DNA of 64,000 nt from Pisaster brevispinus. Taxonomy: Eukaryota; Echinodermata; Asteroidea; Forcipulatida; Asteriidae. The notes below the pieces were generated by a model, which was not told the DNA's origin, did not search any database, and saw nothing but the letters and a program-made list of their open reading frames with translations. The stretch covers positions 10,693,751-10,757,750 of the forward strand of contig JAMKCF010000006.1 in the NCBI GenBank assembly GCA_023634235.1, in the 5' to 3' direction. Every line of letters starts with the position of its first letter. The first letter of the stretch is position 1. The position numbers and the translations under genes were made by a program. Shown piece by piece: positions 53,101-62,100 of the stretch.

Positions 53101-56100
53101 GAATGAACGTGTCCAAGGGACAGTTGTATTTATAATCTATGAATGTCATACTTAGCGGAGATTGGGGCTTTCAGAGCTACCAACTCTCCCTGATTCTGCA
53201 GAAAGTGTCCTGAGAATAAACTAATCTTTCCATGTTCTGATGAACAAATATGAAAGTCTCCCTGATTATGGAAACTTTTTCCTCGATATATTAAATGTAG
53301 TTCTAAATATCTGCCCGATTGTTGTAAAAAATTGCCCTGATTGCAAGGTGCAAATGTTGGCAGCTCTTAATGTTGACTACTTATCTATAACTGATGCAAA
53401 TGTTGGCAGTCTTAATGTTGACTACTTATCTATAACTGTCATCATTATCAACCACTCCAATCATACAGATCGGGGAGGACCTCGATGAAGACACAACACT
53501 GAACGTGATTGGTCAGCTCACCCTCCCACCTGACTATGAGAGCGATGCGGAGTCCGTCTTCACCAGCGACTCCAGATCAATGGCCAATGACAGCATGGTG
53601 GAGTCCGACTTTGAGCCTGTGTCGCCGACCGATACGTACAAGGAAGACAGCTATAATTTCCCTGAGGAAAGCTTTGAGAAGAAAGAGGTGAGTTGTTTTC
53701 TTCTGTTGAGGTTTTACCTCTTGACCTGTAAGTGAGGGAGTAACCCCAGGAATTACAAAAATGTAGGAAGGTTCCACAAGTTACTGGCCCCCTAGTAAGC
53801 CAGATTGTCTGATTGACAGTGGAGAGGGGTGTTGGACACCTCAGTACCTAGCTAATGCTGTCTGCAGGACCTCTTGAAGCCTAGAAAATAAAAAAATTAA
53901 TGTCTGCTTTCTATTTAATAATTTCTTTGATCCCACCTACTTGCACTTTCCAAGGAAAATATAATGTTTGAAAGAAAAGAGACATCTCAATTAAAGTTCT
54001 GAAAGAACCCTGAAAGGTAGGGTCATAAATTTGTAACTACGCCAAACATTAATGACCATAACAACTCCCTTGGTGAGAAGCACTGCAGCTGTTGATGGTA
54101 TAAAATATTTTTAGAAAGGACTTTCAAACTAATATGGTTTGGACATTTTTTTTCCCCAAAACATTTGAATATGAGAAATTGAATCTGAGAAACGATTCAT
54201 GCATGAATAGTTTCTCAGATTTCTGAGGGTTGGTGTCAGTTTGCAGCCAGAGATGGGGTTGGTATCTGCTTTCACCTCGCTAAATGTGGATGGATTTAAC
54301 GTTCATGACAGCTTTTGCCTTTAAATCAGCAATGTGTTGACCAAAACCAACCTACAACCCTACCTGTAACATTTGACTATGTAGTTTGGCATAAAAGGAA
54401 GTTGACTCAAGTAAGTAGGTTTTTCCCTGAAAAAGAAGCTACTGTGTACAGTCTTGAAAACAGGTGGGAACATTTTTGATGAACTCTTCAATTGACTGAT
54501 TGACATTTCTTCCTGTGTTATGAAGGAGTTACCTGTGTCGGCAGTGGTCCCTCCCACCAATGAATACTCCTCAGATGAGGAAGTAGAAGTCAAGCCTGTC
54601 ATCCGAAGCAGTCGTCCCCGCCACAAGAAACGAGCGGACAAACAACGCTCAGAGCCAAGACCTTCCAGCAAAGAGCGTGGCCTCTTGGGTCGTTTCCCCT
54701 CGCTCAGCCGCTCGGAATCTCGCGGACGCCAATCGGATTTTGACGACGACGAAGACCTGGATGATTCAACCAATGCCAATAAGTACAATGTCGACTCAAG
54801 GTCCAAATACTCAGATCGCCTGGAGAAGACGTGGACGCCAACGGAGCGTCCGTCGCGCCGGGAGCACATGAAGCGACGAGAGCTGATTGAGAAGGAAAAA
54901 CAGGCAAAGGAAGAGGAGGCAAAGGTGCGGGCGGAGAAAATTAACGCTGCATCGTCACAGCCAGGTATTGCGCGCACTGCACCAGCTCCAGGGGCTGTTA
55001 AGCTACCTCAACTTGATGCTCCACCACAGCGAGGTCAGCGCCCGGTAGTGGCTCCCAAGCCAATAGTCGCCCGACCAACCACGGTTCCCCCTGCTGCTCC
55101 ACAGCCTAAACCTAGAGTTCCTCCTAAGGAAACCACCTTCGGGGTGAAAGAGACAACGTTTGGGGTTGAGGAGGATGTTGTCACAGAAACAAGCCCTCCA
55201 CGTATGTCTTTTCAGCTTTTTTTGTCGTTAATTCTTAAAGATATCTAAAATGATCATCTGAAATGATAATCCAAGGAGAAATTTTAAAACTCCTTTCAAA
55301 GCAACTGTTAAAAGTTTGCCTGATCTAAATAACAGTTTGTAAAAGTTATTAACTGTAACCTTTTCTTTTGCCCTCAGCTATTCCTGAAAAACCAAGCATG
55401 GAGACCACATTCGGTGGAGACAGTGACCTCCAATGGGGTTTAGAATTTGATGGTCCAAACCTGATGGAGGAGCCGGTCCTTCGTGCTGCACCTCCTCCTC
55501 CCCCACATCCAAAGCAAACCACAGAACCAGTCTATGCACAAGTGCAGAAGGATCGTCATGAGCCGCCAGCTAGATCGGAGCCCCCTCCAAGACCAGAACT
55601 CCCTCGAAGTCTTGACCCCCCTCGAAGTCTTGACCCCCCTCAAAGTCTCGACCCCCCTGAGTTTTCCCGCCCAAGGAATGGACTGTCTTTTTCTGATGAC
55701 GCAGCCCCCTCATGGCAGGTTGAACCTGATGTCATCGTACCACGCCCTCAAGAGTTTCAGTTTCAGGAGAGCGCCCCTCCTTCCTGGAGGGTGGAGTCCC
55801 CATATGCCCAGGTTGACAGTGGGATCGATAGACCAAGCCCTGAAGAGCCACCACCAGAGTTCAAACACCCTGAACCAAAGATGGTGAACATCAAGTCCAA
55901 CTATGTGGAGTCTCACAAGGTGACACAAATGGGTCGCCTTGATGACTGGGACCAGTCGGGGGAGAGAGACCCGCCTTTAATAATGTCCCAAGTCCAGAGC
56001 ACAGACTATTCAGAACCACCCTCTAATATTGACTTCAAGAAGCAAATGAAAGATGCGTACACCAAGCTACAGAAAGTGCAGGTGCGGGAGAGCCCTCGAG

Positions 56101-59100
56101 GTTGGGAGCACCCCCAGGGAAGGAGCAGCCCGAGTGTAGAACTGACTCGAGTACCACAGACTGAGGAAGCACCAAGATGGGAAGAGCCTCAGCAAGAGGC
56201 TCCAAGTCGGGAACCACCCAACGGGTTATCCGACTCTGGTACCTCTGACACAGACAAGTACAGCAACATTCCTGAAGGGAAGCCAGACCCAGCTCCCAGA
56301 AAGGCTCCCTACGACCGGCAGTCTTACAAGGAGTACAGGGAGGCTTTCTTCAAGAGGTCCAAGTCACCTGGAAGGCAGTATCAGGAGAATCTGTATGCAC
56401 CCAAGGGATGGAACAGCAGGAAGAAGGAGAACAACAATGCTGCATCCTTCTGGTCAATCCCCATTAGGTAGGAACACATATTTAATCAAACTCTGCTGCG
56501 CCATGATTGAATTTTTGAACTTTATCCTTACATAATACTTTATTTTGATCACCCGAGCTCAGCTGGCAACCAAATAAATCAGGACTCTATTTCACCAACC
56601 CTTTGCTTTTATCTTGGGTTATCTAACAATCGATACACATTGAAAAGCACATCTTTTAAGATAGGCTTTACTGAAACTGAGCCCAAGCTTTTATCTAGAA
56701 CTCTTTCACTGTTTCACTGACAAATGTAGAGATGATTTATCATTAATCAACTTCTAAAAATGTTTTTGAATTCAGTATGTAAAGACCCTTAAAACTCCTC
56801 TTGCATTTGGGAGTATCTGATCTATTGTGAAAAAAAAACACCCAAAAACAAAAACACTGTACATTTCTTGTCATCTTCTCATAAATGTTGACTTCACTAA
56901 AAGCTGCTGCTAAGTTTCTTATAAAACCGATGTTGGTTCTGATTGTAGTGAGGAGAGCCTGAATGCTGACGAGGGACACGAAGTGCTGGATACGGTCAGG
57001 GGTTTCTTTGACTGCACCGGAGGGGTGCTGTCCTCAACGAGTACAGGGGTGAGCATCGTCATCCCCAAGGGTGCCCTCCCGGAGGGCGGCAGACAAGAAA
57101 TCCTCTTCAAAGTCTGCCGAGACACCAACATGCTACCCCCGCTGGACAAGGACAAAGGTGATTAGTAGTACATCTGTAATGTGAAACCGTTCTCGGTTGG
57201 GTTGATTTTTGTTTCTCAGTTGGAGTCCCCCCCTTCCCCTTCTAAAGCTATAACAAAACCATACAGAATCGGTATTTAATACAATGTTGAAGGAAAAAAA
57301 TCAACGACTCAAACCCATGTCCAGATTTTGTTTGTGAAAAAATTTGTCTGATGGCTTTAACCCCTTCAATACCTTGTTTCCTTACTGCAAATCTTGGCGT
57401 ACATTGGCTCTTCTTGGAAACTCTTCTGTTGATTTCTTACAAAATCCCTAAAACAACTAGGTATCTGTGTGGATTTGGACCAAACATGGCGTCTGGGCTG
57501 CTGGGCACTGACTTTACTGGTGATCATGATTAGAAGGTTAATCTGAAGTTAGTCGAACAAACATGTCCTCCCTACAAATGAAGAAATATGATCGGAATAA
57601 AACTTGTAGTTAAGGTTTGCTGCTGTCACCTTACAACTGCTTCTTCATCGGCTTTTTTTTCTGGGTGTGGATTTCAACACTTTTATTTCTCTCTAGCAAA
57701 GTATTACTAAACAGAATAAATTATTATCTGATGACACAGTGAGCAAATTCTTAAAGGGACACTTTGCCTTCGGATTGGGCGCTGGGGCTATAAAAGCGTT
57801 TGTTATGAAATGAATATAGTTGGAAATATGTTTCAAAGAATATATATTATATATTATATATTAAAGATATTAATGGAGCCATTTTCAAGAAATTTCAATT
57901 TTGTCAAATCTCAACCTTGAAAAGACTTCACACACAAAAATAAAGGTCAAGGGGCGAAAAAGCCCACAAGCCTCAAGGCAAAGACCAGGGGCATAAATTT
58001 AAGTGCTTTTGTGAATTTTCAGGCCAGCTTCACCTTTGTTTTGTTTTTTTAATAGTTTTTTTTTTTATAAATGGCAACTTGACTGCATTGTAAAACTTGC
58101 AATTACCCAGCATGTTATGACACTAATTGTACTAAAAATTAATCTTCATCCTGCGGCATTTACCATTACTGTAGTTTTGGGCAGAAATAAACAATGAGAA
58201 TGTACTATTTTTGTTTCTTTGACATTTTATCCAAAAGGGAGATTACCTGGTTGATTTTAAAATATTGCAAATTTTCAGTCATATTTTGTTCCCATGGTCG
58301 TGTTCCACTATCAACTAACTCTAAATCACAAACATTTTGTTGCTTTGCCATTAATATAAATTTTGCATGGACCCATTGAAATTGGAAATAAATTGTAGCG
58401 GTTTAACTTTTATTATGTCCTTCATGACAGTTGTCGATAAAATAAAACAACTTTGGAGGATGTACGAGTAACCTATGCCTTTCATGTATTTGAAACATTC
58501 TAAGATGAAATACCTGAAGTTCTGGTTAAACTGCAATCCAATTGTCGATTTCCGGATGTTTCAAACATCCTGATTATTTCAATCTTTCCCAGGTGAGGAT
58601 CTCCACCCAGTTACTACAGATAAACCAAACGGTATAGAGGCTGGAATCTATTTAGGTACAAATGTCAAGAGTCCTAATCGGGGGATATTCCTATTTGGGC
58701 TTGATGCACTAACACTAGCCAATACTGTGTTGCTGGTGTGCCTTTTTCATATTCATGTATACTGCTTATTGATTTAACAAACTTCTAGCCTAGTTGCTAC
58801 ATGTCCGCATGCATGTTACTGCTATGTTAATAGAACTGTAAGGTACAGCATTGATTCTAGTCAAAGGGTTACTGTTGGCGGTTTCTCTATTTCGTCAATT
58901 GTTTTGGGGGTGCAAGTCAGAAGCCATTCAAACTGTAACTGCTGTATAACCAGGGATCACAACCAAGTTTATGGTACAACCTGGGAAGCCGCAGCCAGGG
59001 ATCACAACCAAGTTTATGGTACAACCTGGGAAGCCGCAGCCAGGAGATCACCTTAGGTTGGGCTAGACAGCTCAGTTGGTAGAGCGCCGGTATACAGGCT

Positions 59101-62100
59101 CAAGTCCCACTCCAATTGACTTTTTTTTTGTCCAACCCAAAATTACTAAAAGAATTCAACTGAAATGTTCCAATGTTTTGAGGTGGATTTTGAAGCATAG
59201 AGTTCAGTCACTGAGGCAGTTGTACCGTCATCATCAATGCTGTACCTGACATAAATGAGCAAAAAATGTATTGACATTGAAGTGAACTAACGGTAGATAT
59301 AGAAAAGCTTGTGACAACAAGTATTCCAGCTCTTGTGCTAACCATTGTGAAGACTTACTTAAAGACTAGGGACACTGTTGTCTATAAAACAATCTTTTAG
59401 TTTATCAGGAATTCAGATTAATGTCTCAATGAAAAAAATAAAAATTGTGACTTTTTATTTTGTTTTGACCAGTCACTCTGGAGGACACAATGAGCGCAAA
59501 ACTCTTAGTCAACACGCAGCGGAAGTCTTATATAAACTTGCATTTGAGTGTCTGTGCGTGCTTGGCGTTAGCCATGTCAACATGCCATGTGTGAAGAGGC
59601 AATGGGGCGGATTGCGCATACACAAGCAATGGTTTCGCCAATTTCTTGTGGTCATGGTTTGGTGGGCCGGGGGAAAAGGCTCTGCAAATATTGAACGAAT
59701 TAACGCTTGTGCCTAATGCCTTTGTCGAAGACCAGTTTCTTTCACATACCAGCCAAGATTTTGTAAAGGCAGAATATACTGGATTGTCACGTTGCCTTTC
59801 ATATCTCCCCGAGATGCTGTCTGTTCGACCAATTTGATTCATCAGTGTGTAGAGAACATCCCCCCTGAGAATTCTACCATCAAATTCGACCATTCATCAT
59901 TGGTTGCATTTGTAGAATTCAAAGCACTTTTTGCTTTTCTGTGGCACTACGAAAGAAATAATCACCAAAATTTTTCTGATAGGTGGAATTTTAAAGTAAA
60001 ATCTTCCCTCTGCTTGCCAAAAGCATTCAAACCTATTTTCTGAAATAACCGCACAAATCATTAGCTAGTTTCAACTTACAAACCAGATGCAAGTTAACGC
60101 AATTCCTTGCTCCGTTTCTTCTTTATAACGTAACTACTAACATCCAATGTTTATTAAGATTCTTTTATCTCTTTAGTATTAGACTATTTCTTGTTGTTTT
60201 TATAAGTCCAAAGAATGTTTGGTTCAGTTTGAAGTTTTTTTGTCTGTACTCGGTAAATATCACATTATTCAAGAAAGTTGCTTAACAGACTTTCCCAATT
60301 GTATCCATATATCTTGCAATAGCTTTGATGATACATGAAAGGCAAGGTGAATCTCCTCTGGGGACCAAACCGCATTGTAACCGCTGAAAGGGAAACTTTT
60401 GTACCAACGCAAGAGACACAAACACACATGCCCCTCTGTAAAGTCAAGTTTTTTTCTCGAGAGATTTTTGAGCTAACTTCTTTGATCTGTCCTCCTTTAT
60501 TCTAGGCGAGACACTCCTTAGCCCCGTGGTCATCTGTAAGCCCCATGGTCTGAAGTTCCTCAAGCCGGTAGAGCTGCGTCTCCCACACTGTGCTTCCATG
60601 ACACCCGATGGCTGGTCCTTCAACCTCAAGTCCAGTGACGCTGGAACTGGCAGTAAGTACCGACTCCTGGTAGTTCTTCTTGAATCAAAATCACTTTGTT
60701 ATTGTTAAGAAAAGGAGCAGGAAATTACGTGTTCAAAAACAGCCTTTACATGATTGGCCGATTTCCTCATTTTTCGTTATTCTGAATGCCATTGAAAACT
60801 AAAAACTTGTGTGACTGGACAGTTTCCTGTCTGTTTTCTGTGCACATCTTGCATGTATTCGAACATCAGGAACTGTTTAAGTGTGCGAGTTTGTTTCCTT
60901 CACGCTTTTTAAGCAGTGTACGTCAAAATGTTTAAATATGCGCGAGACATTCACGACCTATAACAAAGTTTCATGTCTGACATGTTTGAAACTGCTTCAA
61001 TGTCACGTCTCATTGAAACTATCCCAGATGTACATGCAGAGCCAATGGAGCGCAAATACAGTATTTTTGCATGGAACCTGTCTTGTGATTTGGGACAATC
61101 TAGAATTACCTTTGAATCATGACAGATGGAAACGGGTTTGCAATTTCCCCACCCCACCCATACCCGATTTATGTTTGACAGTCTAACCTGTACATGTCCT
61201 TATTGAATGGGGGCAGGAATCCACTTGATGCACCAAACTGAAATTAAATAAAGTCCCCCATGGATTCTCCTCATAGTGTCTGGGTGGTATGGGTGGCTGG
61301 TGTGGAACGTGCTCTTCTCTCACCAATGTGGCCCTGCTGGATGCTAGGGCCATATGTGAGAAGAGTTGTGTGTTGGATCTCTTCTGTGTCGTGAGGATTT
61401 TTTGCCCTGGCCCCTCCGGTTTTCCTCCCTCTGGAAATATCAAACACTTTTAATCTGAGGCTGTGCTCTGTGGTTGTATATGGGTGGATGTAGCTGGCTG
61501 CTTAAGGTTGCGGCTGGAACACCTTGTAGCCGTGTCCTTTGCCATTCAGCTTACAATGTATCAGCTGCAAGTGAGGATAACTAGTCTCCCCAATTATTTT
61601 CAGTATTATTGCTGTTATTGTATGTTAAAGGCAGGGTCATAGATTGGTTTTAGTCAACGTAATGCTGAATTATACGCCAAATTATCATGAAAGATACAAT
61701 CAAAGTCACGTTGTCTACTTATTGAGAAATCAGAAAAAACCTGTCACGGTATTTTCATCGAGAACCTCCAACCCATACACATGAAAGTAGGTTCCAATCG
61801 CATCCCTGGCTGCAGAATTCACTAATGGACACCACGAAAACTTGAAGCAAGTTTTTGCGATTCAAATTTGTCAACACACTTTTATTGATTTCAACGGGGG
61901 GTATTTCAGAAGAAATATTTTCTCAGGATGCTTACTATCATCACCATCTTTATAACAGCGAGGCTCTCAGATGGAATTGGTACAATTTTTGTTCCGGGCA
62001 ATTACCAAATTATGACCCTACCAATAAATAGTGGCTAATTATGTGATTTTTAACATTTTTTTTACAGACGCTCCCTCTCAGTGGCAGAACATGGTCATTC

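Larger units (their letters stand above)
58656..60505 (+). other. Intron 21, part after the cassette exon
   Basis: It holds a 45-bp exact tandem pair (58951-59040) and a tRNA-like SINE head (59062-59130). A GC-richer patch (59460-59900) has open frames on both strands but no recognisable protein. Confidence 0.5.

Noticed and set aside
52655..53155. Plus-strand frame of 166 codons covering exon 17
   Set aside because: It is a different frame from the ZO exon and runs through intron sequence on both sides.
54360..54977. Long open frame on the minus strand (205 codons)
   Set aside because: It is antisense to exon 19, whose frame, splice signals and phase are well supported. The translation is Ser/Arg-rich with no domain.
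59528..59893. Minus-strand open frame of 121 codons in intron 21
   Set aside because: No domain or splice signals that I can support. The patch is only somewhat GC-richer than the intron.
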